Assembly (NCBI GenBank): GCA_015060115.1
Contig: SUZB01000020.1
Coordinates: 1-38,932, forward strand
Reading direction: 5' to 3'
DNA length: 38,932 bases
Origin: Rikenellaceae bacterium
GTDB taxonomy: Bacteria > Bacteroidota > Bacteroidia > Bacteroidales > Rikenellaceae
Positions 15,812 to 24,276 of this stretch are shown here, piece after piece. A program made the position numbers and the translations under genes. Under the pieces are notes generated by a model. The model was not told where the DNA came from. It saw nothing but the letters and a program-made list of their open reading frames with translations, and made no database searches. Each line of letters starts with the position of its first letter. Within the stretch, counting starts at the first letter, position 1.

Positions 15812-17074
15812 ATGAATTTCAGCATTATTTTATGGGCGGTAGCTGCCTTTATGGTGGTTACACTCGTGTTGGTGGCATTGCTGCTCTTTGCGAAGGCAAA
15901 ACTTACCTCGTCGGGTTCAGTTAAGATTGACATCAACGAGGGTGGCAAGGTGTTGGAGGTAGAGTCAGGCTCAACCCTCCTCAATACACTCTCTGAGCAG
16001 GGTATCTTCCTTCCCTCGGCTTGTGGTGGTAAGGGTGCTTGCGGTCAGTGCAAGTGCCAGGTTGTTTCGGGCGGTGGCGAGATTTTGCCTACCGAGCGTG
16101 GCTTCTTCAACCGCCGTCAGATCAACGAGGGCTGGCGCCTTGGCTGCCAGGTTAAGGTTAAGGAGGATATGCAGATTAAGGTTCCCGCATCGGTACTCTC
16201 TATCAAGAAGTGGGAGTGCGAGGTTGTATCGAACCACAATGTTGCTACCTTTATCAAGGAGTTCGTTGTTAAGCTCCCCGAGGGCGAGCACCTCAACTTC
16301 CGTTCTGGTGGTTACATCCAGATTGATGTTCCCGCTATCACCGTTGATTACAAGGATATCGATGTAGATCCTGAGTATCGCGAGGATTGGGAGAAGATGG
16401 GTGTCTTCAACCTCAAGATGGTTAATCCTGAGCCTCAGGTGCGTGCATACTCTTGCGCTACCTACCCCGCTGAGGGCGATATCATCAAGCTCAATGTGCG
16501 TATCGCAACTCCTCCTTTCGACCGCGCTAAGGGTGGCTTTATGAATGTTAACCCCGGTGTATGTTCTTCGTACATCTACTCGCTTAAGCCCGGTGATAAG
16601 ATTATTATGTCGGGTCCCTTTGGTGAGTTCTTCCTTCCCGATAATCTTTCAGATGATCAGGAGCTTGTATTCATCGGTGGTGGTGCAGGTATGGCGCCTA
16701 TGCGTTCACACATTATGCACCTCTTCAAGACCCTTAAGACGGGCCGTAAGGTTAACTTCTTCTATGGCGCTCGTTCGCTCAAGGAGGCATTCTACCTCGA
16801 TGACTACTATCAGATCGAGAAGGAGTTCCCCAACTTCAAGTTCCACTTGGCACTTGACCGTCCCGATCCCGAGGCAGACAAGGCTGGCGTACCCTATGTA
16901 GCAGGCTTTGTTCACAATGTTCTCTACGAGACATACCTCAAGCAGCACGATGAGCCAGAGGGCATCATCTACCTTATGTGCGGTCCTCCGATGATGGCAC
17001 AGTCGGTAGTAAACCTCCTCGATGGCCTCGGAGTTCCTGCGGAGAATATTCTCTTTGATAACTTCGGCGCATAA
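15812..17074 (+). CDS. nqrF: Na+-translocating NADH:quinone reductase subunit F
   Basis: This 420-aa subunit is the electron entry point. It has an N-terminal membrane anchor (residues 4-26), a [2Fe-2S] ferredoxin domain with Cys71, Cys77, Cys80 and Cys112 (CGGKGACGQC), an FAD-binding RAYSCATYP block (usually RAYS-M in homologues), and an NADH-binding domain with GGGAGMAPMRSH and LMCGPPMM. It is last in the operon. The TAA stop is the first triplet of a folded element (17072-17200). Confidence 0.97.
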   Translation: MNFSIILWAVAAFMVVTLVLVALLLFAKAKLTSSGSVKIDINEGGKVLEVESGSTLLNTLSEQGIFLPSACGGKGACGQCKCQVVSGGGEILPTERGFFNRRQINEGWRLGCQVKVKEDMQIKVPASVLSIKKWECEVVSNHNVATFIKEFVVKLPEGEHLNFRSGGYIQIDVPAITVDYKDIDVDPEYREDWEKMGVFNLKMVNPEPQVRAYSCATYPAEGDIIKLNVRIATPPFDRAKGGFMNVNPGVCSSYIYSLKPGDKIIMSGPFGEFFLPDNLSDDQELVFIGGGAGMAPMRSHIMHLFKTLKTGRKVNFFYGARSLKEAFYLDDYYQIEKEFPNFKFHLALDRPDPEADKAGVPYVAGFVHNVLYETYLKQHDEPEGIIYLMCGPPMMAQSVVNLLDGLGVPAENILFDNFGA

Positions 17075-17200
17075 TTTCTTGTGATAAGGGGTCATCTGCG
17101 ACCTCTCAATCATTGCCCTGAATGGGAAATACTTCAAGTATGTCCCATCCAGGGCAATTTCTTTATCGAGGCCACAGCTAACCCCTTCTGACAAGAAATT
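17072..17200 (+). repeat. Stop-codon-fused folded element, copy B (nqrF)
   Basis: 129 bp. The ends TAATTTCTTGTGATAAGGGG and CCCCTTCTGACAAGAAATT pair. Inside are the small hairpin GGTC-atctgc-GACC, a long stem TTGCCCTG...CAGGGCAA and the apical GGGAAATAC-ttcaa-GTATGTCCC. The stem sequence differs fully from copy A while the fold is kept. Confidence 0.85.
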
Positions 17201-17362
17201 GGGGGGGGAGTGGGGTGCTGGGTGGGGAGGAGTTTTATTAGGAATTTAATGAGTTTAGGGAATTTAATGAGTTTAGGGAATTTAATGAGTTTAGGGAATG
17301 TAGAGAGCTTAGGGATAAATGTCGGTAGCGCCTCCCTAATTTCTCTAAATTCTCTATCGATT
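17201..17362. repeat. G-run and 18-bp TTAGGG-type tandem array
   Basis: A run of eight G (17201-17208) is followed by tandem 18-bp units GGAATTTAATGAGTTTAG (about 17241-17298). The conserved core TTAGGGATAAATGTCGGTAG is at 17309-17328, then the inverted pyrimidine arm TCCCTAATTTCTCTAAATTC. The whole is a large imperfect palindrome. No gene is seen. Confidence 0.75.
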
Positions 17363-17550
17363 GCGCTCGTTCCGAGCGCCTGCTAAAGCAGAGGGGCACG
17401 AGAGGTATAAGTGGCACAAGGGGAGTTAGAGCGCGGCGACTAACCTTAAGGTGGGTAAAACTATCATGACTCTTGCTAACCTTACAACCCCTTTTACCCC
17501 TCCGACCCCTATTGCCCCTTGGGGCTTTAGCCCGCAGGCGAAACGCCTGC
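17363..17550. repeat. Palindromes flanking a 97-bp repeat (inverted copy at 38758-38854)
   Basis: GCGCTCG-ttc-CGAGCGC (17363-17379) and GCAGGCG-aaa-CGCCTGC (17534-17550) bracket a segment at 17422-17518. That segment contains CGACTAACCTTAAGGTGGGT and is roughly 85% identical in reverse complement to 38758-38854. The distal copy has the first palindrome beside it too, so the composite is mobile or recombining as a unit. Confidence 0.7.
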
Positions 17551-17560
17551 TTTAGTTTTT

Positions 17561-17660
17561 TTAAGACCATTAAGACTTTAAGACCTTAGGACCATTACGA
17601 TGTCGAGTATCATTTTTTTCTTAATGTCTTATCGTCTTATTGTCCTATCGTCTTAAAAAA
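17561..17660. repeat. GTCTTAT-type 10-bp array with inverted arms
   Basis: The left arm (17561-17600, TTAAGACCATTAAGACTTTA type) and right arm (17631-17660, CTTATCGTCTTATTGTCC type) are imperfect inverted repeats of a decamer. A related array is at about 8784-8815. Confidence 0.55.
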
Positions 17661-17707
17661 CTCTAACAACTAATAACTAATAACTAACAACTCTCTTTGC
17701 TCTCTTT

Positions 17708-17796
17708 GTCATTCTGAACGAAGTGAAGAATCTCTCGGTTAGTAAGAGTATCAATCATCAATAAACCTTGAGATCTTTCGCTACGCTCAAGATGAC
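17708..17796. repeat. Inverted repeat of the GTCATTCTGAACGAAGTGAAG type
   Basis: Arms of about 27 bp at 17708-17734 (GTCATTCTGAACGAAGTGAA start) and 17770-17796 (complement starts GTCATCTTGAGCGTAGCGAA) are imperfect inverted repeats. Similar CATTCTGAGCGAAGCGAAG palindromes are widespread in many bacteria, so this is a known style of interspersed element. The flanks (17662-17692 and 17801-17860) are AACTAACAACTAATAAC repeats. Confidence 0.65.
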
Positions 17797-17983
17797 ACTC
17801 TCTAACAACCAACAACTAACAACTAATAACTAATAACTAACAACTAACAACTAACAACTCTCCTCCCGCTTCAATGCGTAATATAGTCCAATCTCTCTGT
17901 GTGTTGCTGAGAGTAATTTGTGCATAATTCGCAGTGTTAAAAAGTTAACATCGAATTTTTTATGATATCTCACTTAAAATTCC

Positions 17984-18139
17984 TATCTTTGCCCCCGATT
18001 TTTTCTTGGCAGAGATTATTCCAATCATAAATTTATGCCACGAGAACTCAGGGGCTTTTGAAGTCCACCCCTTTAGGGGTAGTTTGGCACTTCGATTGCC
18101 AGCCCAATAGATGAGAAACTAATAATTTTTTGATGTAAT
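17984..18139 (+). promoter_or_regulatory. Promoter and structured 5' leader of pyruvate:ferredoxin oxidoreductase
   Basis: A -7 box TATCTTTG lies at 17984-17991; the -33 is unclear. The leader of about 140 nt holds hairpins ACCCC-ttta-GGGGT (18067-18080) and TGGCA-cttcgat-TGCCA (18085-18101). Earlier segments TGCCA (18036-18040) and GGGG (18051-18054) can pair with the same halves instead, so two mutually exclusive folds are possible. A short frame MPRELRGF (start 18035) ends within the leader. I do not recognise a known riboswitch; the TPP consensus is absent. Confidence 0.5.
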
Positions 18140-21100
18140 ATGGCAGAGAAGAGATTTATCACTTGTGATGGTAACTACGCCGCAGCGCATATCGCCTATA
18201 TGTTCTCGGAGGTAGCAGCCATCTATCCCATTACCCCCTCTTCAACTATGGCAGAGCTTGTTGATGAGTGGTCGGCACAGGGCAAAAAGAACATTTTCGG
18301 CGATACCGTAAAGGTTGTAGAGATGCAGTCAGAGGCTGGTGCAGCAGGTGCTGTTCACGGCTCATTGCAGAGTGGCGCACTCACCTCGACATTCACCGCA
18401 TCGCAGGGCTTGTTGCTTATGGTGCCCAATATGTACAAGATTGCCGGTGAGTTGCTCCCCGGTGTATTCCATGTTTCGGCGCGTGCCTTGGCTGCGCAGT
18501 CGCTCTCAATCTTTGGTGATCATCAGGATGTGATGGCTGTGCGTCAGACAGGTTTCGCAATGCTCGCAACATCGTCTGTTCAGGAGGTGATGGATCTCGC
18601 AGGTATCGCACACATCGTGTCGCTCAAGGCACGCATCCCCTTTGTGCACTTCTTCGATGGCTTCCGCACATCACACGAGATTCAGAAGATTGAGCTTATC
18701 GACGAGGCATCGCTCTCGGCAATGTTCGATCGCGAGGCGTTGAAGGAGTTCCGCAAGCGTTCACTTAACCCCAACGCACCCGTAACACGCGGTACAGCGC
18801 AGAACCCCGATATCTACTTCCAGACTCGCGAGGCATCTAACAAGTTCTACGATGCAGTACCCGATATGGTAGCTGAGGCTATGGCTCAGATTTCGACCAT
18901 CACAGGCCGTGAGTACAAGCCCTTCACCTACTATGGTTCGGAGGATGCCGAGGATATCATCATCGCTATGGGCTCTGTTACCGAGACTATCAAGGAGTGC
19001 GTAGACTATCTCCGTACTCAGGGTCGCAAGGTGGGTGTTATCACCGTTCACCTCTACCGCCCCTTCTCGGCAAAGTACCTCTTCAATGTATTGCCCAAGT
19101 CGGTTAAGCGCATCTGCGTTCTCGACCGCACCAAGGAGCCCGGCTCAAATGGTGAGCCTCTGTTGCTCGACATCCGCGATGCATTCTACGAGTGCGAGAA
19201 CCGTCCTATGATTATCGGTGGCCGCTACGGTCTTTCGTCTAAGGATACCACACCTGCTCAGATGTTGGCAGTATTCGAGAATCTTGCTTCGGCAACTCCC
19301 AAGAACCACTTCACTGTGGGCATCAACGACGATGTAACGATGTTGTCGTTGCCCGTAGGCGAGGAGATCTCGATGGCTAAGGAGGGTACTTTCGAGGCTT
19401 TGTTCTTCGGTCTTGGTTCTGACGGTACTGTAGGTGCTAACAAGAACTCTATCAAGATTATCGGTGGCTCTACCGACAAGTATTGCCAGGCATACTTCTC
19501 ATACGACTCGAAGAAGTCGGGTGGTTACACCTCGTCGCACCTTCGTTTCGGTGATAACCCCATCACTTCGCCCTACTTGGTTACTACTCCCGACTTCGTG
19601 GCTTGCCATGTGCCCTCGTATGTCGAGAAGTACGATGTGTTGAAGGGTTTGAAGCGTGGTGGTTCGTTCCTTCTCAACTCTGTTAATGATGTTGAGACCA
19701 CCTTGGCTACTTTGCCTACTCACATGAAGGTGTTCCTCGCTAAGGAGAATATCAACTTCTATATTATCAACGCAACAAAGATTGCTGCCGACCTCGGTCT
19801 TGGCTCACGCACCAACACCATTATGCAGGCTGCATTCTTCAAGATCGCCGACATCATTCCTATCGAGAAGGCTGTCGAGGAGATGAAGAAGGCTATCTAC
19901 AAGTCTTACGGCAAGAAGGGCGAGGATATCGTAAATATGAACTACGCCGCTGTTGATGCTGGTTGTGAGGCTGTTCAGAAGGTTGAGGTTCCCGCAGAGT
20001 GGGCAGAGTTGGAGGTTAGCGCCGAGAGCCACGAGGTAGCTCAGGATGTTCCCGCTTTTGTTCGCGATGTCTGCAAGCCTATCGATGCCCTCAAGGGCGA
20101 TATGCTCCCCGTATCGGCATTCAACGGCCGTGAGGATGGTACTTGGGATAACGGCACCGCAGCTTACGAGAAGCGTGGTATCGCAACCTCTGTTCCTGAG
20201 TGGAAGATTGACAACTGTATCCAGTGTAACCAGTGTGCCTATGTATGTCCCCACGCTGCTATCCGTCCCTTCCTCGCTACTGAGGAGCAGGCCGCAGCAT
20301 CGGGCGTAGAGTGGAAGCAGGGCTTGGGCGAGACTAAGACTCTCAAGTTCCGCATCCAGGTATCGCCTATGGATTGTACAGGCTGTAACAACTGTGTTGA
20401 TGTATGTCCCGCTAAGGAGAAGGCTCTCGTTATGCGTCCTTTGGCCGAGCAGGTTAAGCAGGCTAAGAACTGGGATTACATCACCAAGAATATCGGCTAT
20501 ACCGAGCATGTAGACAAGACCAAGTCTGTTAAGAACCTCCAGTTCTCACAGCCCTTGTTCGAGTTCTCGGGTGCTTGTGCCGGTTGCGGTGAGACACCCT
20601 ATATCAAGGCTATTACCCAGCTCTTTGGCGACCGTATGATGGTTGCTAACGCTACGGGCTGTACCTCTATCTACTCTGGCTCGGCACCCTCTACCCCCTA
20701 TTGCACCAACGCTCAGGGTCAGGGTCCTGCGTGGGCTAACTCACTCTTCGAGGACAACGCCGAGTTCGGTCTCGGTATGCGTGTCGGTGTAGAGAAGATT
20801 CGTCAGGGCTTGGAGGATGTTATGCGCAAGGCTATTGCCGAGTGTAACTGCTGCTCTGAGGAGCTTAAGGGCGTAATGCAGGAGTGGATTGATGCTCGTC
20901 ATCTTGCTGCCGCTTCACGCGAGGTTACTGCACGCCTCTTGCCTTTGGTTGAGGCTTGCGACTGCGACTACTGCCGCACAATTCTTGAGTACAAGGATTG
21001 GCTCGTTAAGCGTTCGCAGTGGATCTTCGGTGGTGATGGCTGGGGCTACGATATCGGCTTCGGTGGTGTAGACCATGTTTTGGCATCGGGCGAGGATGTA

Positions 21101-21658
21101 AATATCCTTATCGTCGATACCGAGGTTTACTCTAACACCGGTGGTCAGTCATCGAAGTCTACCCCTGTTGGCGCTGTTGCTAAGTTCGCATCGGCAGGTA
21201 AGCGTATCCGCAAGAAGGATATCGGTGCTATCGCAATGACCTATGGCTATGTATATGTTGCTCAGGTATCTATCGGTGCTTCACAGCAGCAGCTCTTCAA
21301 TGTTTTGAAGGAGGCTGAGGCATACCCCGGTCCTTCGCTCATCATCGCCTATGCACCCTGTATCAATCACGGTATCAAGGGCGGTATGACTCGCACCCAG
21401 ACCGTAGGTAAGCAGGCTGTTGAGTGTGGCTACTGGCACCTCTGGCACTACAACCCCCAGCTTGAGGCTGAGGGCAAGAACCCCTTCGTTATGGACTCTA
21501 AGGAGCCCGACTGGTCGAAGTTCCGCGACTTCCTTATGAAGGAGGTGCGCTACACATCGCTCCAGAAGGCCTTCCCCGCAGAGGCAGAGCAGCTCTTCGA
21601 GGCTGCGGAGGAGAATGCTAAGTGGCGTTATAACTCGTATATCAACCGCACTAAGTAA
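18140..21658 (+). CDS. nifJ: Pyruvate:ferredoxin (flavodoxin) oxidoreductase, single-chain
   Basis: This 1172-aa homodimeric enzyme oxidises pyruvate and CoA to acetyl-CoA and CO2, passing electrons to ferredoxin. Domains in order: the N-terminal pyrimidine-binding domain (YPITPSSTMAELVDEW), the transketolase-C-like and gamma domains, a 2x[4Fe-4S] ferredoxin domain (CIQCNQCAYVCPH near 693 and CTGCNNCVDVCP near 747), the proximal cluster CAGCGETPY near 813, and the TPP/Mg site GDGWGYDIGFGG near 967 with NTGGQSSKSTP. Length matches the family. It carries its own promoter and leader. The TAA stop is fused to a folded element. It is a central anaerobic energy enzyme, and its codon use fits very high expression. 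Confidence 0.97.
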   Translation: MAEKRFITCDGNYAAAHIAYMFSEVAAIYPITPSSTMAELVDEWSAQGKKNIFGDTVKVVEMQSEAGAAGAVHGSLQSGALTSTFTASQGLLLMVPNMYKIAGELLPGVFHVSARALAAQSLSIFGDHQDVMAVRQTGFAMLATSSVQEVMDLAGIAHIVSLKARIPFVHFFDGFRTSHEIQKIELIDEASLSAMFDREALKEFRKRSLNPNAPVTRGTAQNPDIYFQTREASNKFYDAVPDMVAEAMAQISTITGREYKPFTYYGSEDAEDIIIAMGSVTETIKECVDYLRTQGRKVGVITVHLYRPFSAKYLFNVLPKSVKRICVLDRTKEPGSNGEPLLLDIRDAFYECENRPMIIGGRYGLSSKDTTPAQMLAVFENLASATPKNHFTVGINDDVTMLSLPVGEEISMAKEGTFEALFFGLGSDGTVGANKNSIKIIGGSTDKYCQAYFSYDSKKSGGYTSSHLRFGDNPITSPYLVTTPDFVACHVPSYVEKYDVLKGLKRGGSFLLNSVNDVETTLATLPTHMKVFLAKENINFYIINATKIAADLGLGSRTNTIMQAAFFKIADIIPIEKAVEEMKKAIYKSYGKKGEDIVNMNYAAVDAGCEAVQKVEVPAEWAELEVSAESHEVAQDVPAFVRDVCKPIDALKGDMLPVSAFNGREDGTWDNGTAAYEKRGIATSVPEWKIDNCIQCNQCAYVCPHAAIRPFLATEEQAAASGVEWKQGLGETKTLKFRIQVSPMDCTGCNNCVDVCPAKEKALVMRPLAEQVKQAKNWDYITKNIGYTEHVDKTKSVKNLQFSQPLFEFSGACAGCGETPYIKAITQLFGDRMMVANATGCTSIYSGSAPSTPYCTNAQGQGPAWANSLFEDNAEFGLGMRVGVEKIRQGLEDVMRKAIAECNCCSEELKGVMQEWIDARHLAAASREVTARLLPLVEACDCDYCRTILEYKDWLVKRSQWIFGGDGWGYDIGFGGVDHVLASGEDVNILIVDTEVYSNTGGQSSKSTPVGAVAKFASAGKRIRKKDIGAIAMTYGYVYVAQVSIGASQQQLFNVLKEAEAYPGPSLIIAYAPCINHGIKGGMTRTQTVGKQAVECGYWHLWHYNPQLEAEGKNPFVMDSKEPDWSKFRDFLMKEVRYTSLQKAFPAEAEQLFEAAEENAKWRYNSYINRTK

Positions 21659-21791
21659 TTTCCGATTATAAGGCGGACATCTACTGCCGCCTATTCTAAA
21701 GGTAAGACCCCTTGGGCAGTACTATTTCAGTACTATCCCAAGGGGTCTTCTCTTGCGATAGACCACCTCTCACGACTTTTGACGACAAATT
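21656..21791 (+). repeat. Stop-codon-fused folded element, copy C (POR)
   Basis: About 136 bp. It starts at the POR stop with TAATTTCCGATTATAAGG and ends CACGACTTTTGACGACAAATT. Inside are the small hairpin GGCGG...CCGCC, CTAT/ATAG, the long stem AGACCCCTTGGG...CCCAAGGGGTCT and apical AGTAC/GTACT. The outer ends are the most diverged of the set. The 3' part resembles copy A and the middle resembles the pfk copy, so it looks like a mosaic. Confidence 0.75.
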
Positions 21792-21834
21792 GTCGTACTG
21801 CCTTGAACGAAGTAGACTGCGCTCCGAAGATAAG

Positions 21835-22518
21835 CTATCTACTCTTGTTTAGAGCCTCTTTGGCATCCATAGTTGTAATAAGAATCACGCCATTCACACC
21901 TCGGAAGCCATACATATTCGAGCCCTTAATAATCTCTACGGACTTAACATCGTAGAGGCTGATAAGGTCGAGGTTAGTCTCCATTCCGTCGCATAGGATA
22001 AGAGGTGAAGAGGAGCTACTGATAGAGTTTTGCGTGAGGAGGCATAGCTCGCCATTGATATATCTTAGACCGGGATAGCACATCTGAATAGCATCGACAA
22101 GGCTCTTTGCACCCGTAGCACGCAGTCTGTCGCCAGAGATGCCTGACGAGTAGTCGGTGCTTTCACGGCGCTTGACATATCCGAAGCCATAGTTCATCAG
22201 CTCTTCCGACTCCTCGGCACGGAAACTAAAGCTTTCACCCTCCCTAAGACATACAATATCGATACTCTTGCGACCCTCGACAGGGATTGTCATCGTATCA
22301 CGGCGCGAGATAATCATCAGCACATCGTCGGCCTCGATGTCCGTAAGGCCAAAACGACCCTTGCCGTCCGAAAAGGTACGCTTGTCGCTATCCTTGACCA
22401 CGATGCGTGCCTTGATGCCTTTGCCCTCGATATTCGTAATTCGACCGTTGAAAGGCTCTTGAGCATCGGCCGTAGCGACCACGAAGAGCGCCACAAAGAG
22501 TGTAAAAATTCTTCTCAT
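21835..22518 (-). CDS. TonB-receptor plug-only exported protein
   Basis: This is a 227-aa protein starting at ATG 22518 (MRRIFTLFVALFVVATADAQ), giving a clear signal peptide; an upstream in-frame ATG at 22548 would spoil it. Residues 22-90 resemble a carboxypeptidase-regulatory-like beta domain (GRITNIEGKGIKARIVVKD, SDGKGRFGLTD). Residues 120-220 resemble the SusC/TonB-dependent receptor plug (SPLILCDGMETNLDLISLYD, VKSVEIIKGSNMYGFRGVNG). The roughly 600-residue barrel is absent and the frame ends with a normal stop, so this is a stand-alone plug, not an obvious frameshift remnant. The role is unknown. It is divergent from pfk and shares the intergenic region with it. Confidence 0.75.
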   Translation of the reverse strand: MRRIFTLFVALFVVATADAQEPFNGRITNIEGKGIKARIVVKDSDKRTFSDGKGRFGLTDIEADDVLMIISRRDTMTIPVEGRKSIDIVCLREGESFSFRAEESEELMNYGFGYVKRRESTDYSSGISGDRLRATGAKSLVDAIQMCYPGLRYINGELCLLTQNSISSSSSPLILCDGMETNLDLISLYDVKSVEIIKGSNMYGFRGVNGVILITTMDAKEALNKSR

Positions 22519-22545
22519 ACCCTGAAAAATTGATATTTCCTCACT

Positions 22546-22553
22546 CAAAGATA
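22546..22553 (-). promoter_or_regulatory. -7 box of the plug-only gene
   Basis: TATCTTTG (complement of 22546-22553) lies 27 bp before the chosen ATG and excludes the longer start at 22548. No clear -33 is seen. Confidence 0.5.
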
Positions 22554-22590
22554 CAACTTTTAATTATATTATACAGAGGTTTGGAGAAAA

Positions 22591-22622
22591 ATTGTTGTTT
22601 ATAAAAAAATTTATTATCTTTG
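22591..22622 (+). promoter_or_regulatory. Promoter of pfk
   Basis: ATTG (22591-22594), a 20-bp spacer and TATCTTTG (22615-22622) match the Bacteroidota consensus with one mismatch in the -33. The leader is about 37 nt and A/T-rich. Confidence 0.65.
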
Positions 22623-22665
22623 TGGTATTAAACCAAGAGACATTAACTTATTAAAATATACCATT

Positions 22666-23901
22666 ATGAAAGAGGCTATTGCAATTCTCACAGGTGGCGG
22701 TCCTGCCCCTGGTATGAACACCGTTGTTGGCTCTGTTGCCAAGACCTTCCTTGCTAAGGGCTACCGTGTTATCGGTCTGCATTATGGCTACTCGGGCCTT
22801 TTCAACCCCAATCCCCGCTACGAGGACCTCGATATGTTCCGCGTAGACTACATCTTCAATCAGGGTGGTTCGTACCTCACAATGAGCCGCTTCAAGCCCA
22901 CGGATGAGGACTTCGAGAAGAACTTCAACCTTGACTTCTTCAAGGAGAACAATGTTAAGTTGCTCGTAACCGTAGGTGGTGATGACACCGCATCTACTGC
23001 AAACCGCATCGCTAAGTTCTTGGAGCGCAAGCAGTATCCTATCGCCAATATCCATGTTCCCAAGACTATCGACAACGACCTTCCCTTGCCTGCAGGTATG
23101 CCCACATTCGGCTATCAGTCGGCAAAGAACGCCGGCTCGGTAATCGGTCGTGCCGTATATAACGATGCACGCACCTCGGCTAACTGGTTTGTTGTTGCTG
23201 CGATGGGTCGCTCGGCAGGCCACCTTGCATTCGGTATCGCATCGGCTTGCCACTATCCTATGATCATCATTCCCGAGATGTTCAACAAGACAAAGATCAC
23301 CATCGACAAGATTGTGAGCCTTATCGTGTCGGCTATCGTTAAGCGTAAGCTTATCAATATGGACTATGGTGTAGCTATGGTCTCTGAGGGTGTATTCCAC
23401 GCTCTCGACCAGGAGGAGATTCTCAAGTCGGGTATCAACTTCTCGTATGACGACCACGGCCACCCCGAGCTTGGCAAGGTATCTAAGGCTGAGATGTTCA
23501 ACACCTTGCTTGAGAAGCGTTGCAAGGCTCTCGGTCTTAAGGTTAAGTCGCGCCCTGTGGAGATTGGCTACGAGGTACGCTGCCAGACTCCTTGCGCCTT
23601 CGACCTTGTATACTGCTCACAGCTCGGTATGGGTGTCTACAAGCTCTTCTCGGAGGGCAAGACCGGCTGTATGGTATACATCAGCCAGGAGGGTTATGTA
23701 TCGCCCCTCTACCTCAAGGATTTGCAGGATCCCGAGACAGGCAAGATTCCTCCTCGCCTCGTAGACATCAACGCCGACAAGATTCACCAGGTTATCGACA
23801 ACTTGATGCACTACATCACACCTGCCGACTATGAGGCAGCGAAGGCATATCTCCCCAATCCTGAGGAGTATGACTTCAAAAAGATACTTTGCTGGGAGTA
23901 A
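22666..23901 (+). CDS. 6-phosphofructokinase, PPi-type motifs
   Basis: This is a 411-aa glycolytic enzyme phosphorylating fructose 6-phosphate. The phosphoryl-donor loop is GGGPAPGMN (10-18). GGDDT (104-108) and PKTIDND (132-138) carry the Asp and Lys typical of pyrophosphate-dependent enzymes, where ATP enzymes usually have Gly at both positions. A PPi-dependent reversible enzyme is therefore likely, though motif-based prediction can fail. MGRSAGHLA binds the sugar phosphate. The stop TAA is fused to a folded element. It is transcribed alone. Confidence 0.93.
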   Translation: MKEAIAILTGGGPAPGMNTVVGSVAKTFLAKGYRVIGLHYGYSGLFNPNPRYEDLDMFRVDYIFNQGGSYLTMSRFKPTDEDFEKNFNLDFFKENNVKLLVTVGGDDTASTANRIAKFLERKQYPIANIHVPKTIDNDLPLPAGMPTFGYQSAKNAGSVIGRAVYNDARTSANWFVVAAMGRSAGHLAFGIASACHYPMIIIPEMFNKTKITIDKIVSLIVSAIVKRKLINMDYGVAMVSEGVFHALDQEEILKSGINFSYDDHGHPELGKVSKAEMFNTLLEKRCKALGLKVKSRPVEIGYEVRCQTPCAFDLVYCSQLGMGVYKLFSEGKTGCMVYISQEGYVSPLYLKDLQDPETGKIPPRLVDINADKIHQVIDNLMHYITPADYEAAKAYLPNPEEYDFKKILCWE

Positions 23902-24030
23902 TTTCTTGTGATAAGGGGCCTCCTTCGGCCTATCCCAAAAGCAATCCCCCTAGGGCTGTACCTTTTAGTACTATCCCTTGGGGGATTGCTTTCGCGATAG
24001 ACCAAATTAGACCCCTTCTGACAAGAAATT
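23899..24030 (+). repeat. Stop-codon-fused folded element, copy D (pfk)
   Basis: 132 bp. The ends TAATTTCTTGTGATAAGGGG and CCCCTTCTGACAAGAAATT pair. Inside are the small hairpin GGCC-tcctt-(C)GGCC, a CTATC/GATAG helix, the stem AAAGCAATCCCCC...GGGGGATTGCTTT and an apical GTAC/GTAC helix where other copies have ATAC/GTAT. The last 31 bases are the same as in the gapA copy. Confidence 0.85.
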
Positions 24031-24056
24031 TGCGGAGTGCAGACTGGATGCAAGTC

Positions 24057-24246
24057 TATTAGTGAGTTTAGGGAATGTAGAGAGCTTAGGGATAAATGTC
24101 GGTAGCGCCTCCCTAACTTCTCTAACTTCTCTAACTTCCCTAAATTCTCTAAACTCTCTAAACTCTCTTTTTTAATGCCCCCTTTTGTCCCTTGGGCTTT
24201 AGCCCGCAGGCGAAACGCCTGCTCTCTAACAACTAACAACTAACAA
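24057..24246. repeat. TTAGGG-type palindromic repeat and GC palindrome
   Basis: The core TTAGGGATAAATGTCGGTAG starts at 24086, followed by the pyrimidine arm TCCCTAACTTCTCTAACTTC. The palindrome GCAGGCGAAACGCCTGC (24206-24222) and an AACTAACAAC run follow. This fills the gap between the convergent pfk and hom genes. Confidence 0.7.
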
Positions 24247-24276
24247 AAAAAGCACCTCGCAGGGTGCTTTTTTTTG
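24242..24276 (-). terminator. Terminator of the met operon
   Basis: AGCACC (24251-24256) and GGTGCT (24263-24268) form a stem extended by A and T runs on either side. On the minus strand this gives a hairpin followed by seven T right after the hom stop (24277-24279). The symmetry makes it bidirectional. Confidence 0.85.

Noticed and set aside
17961..18139. TPP riboswitch before pyruvate:ferredoxin oxidoreductase
   Set aside because: The conserved CTGAGA and ACCTGATCTGG-type blocks are missing, although the leader looks structured.
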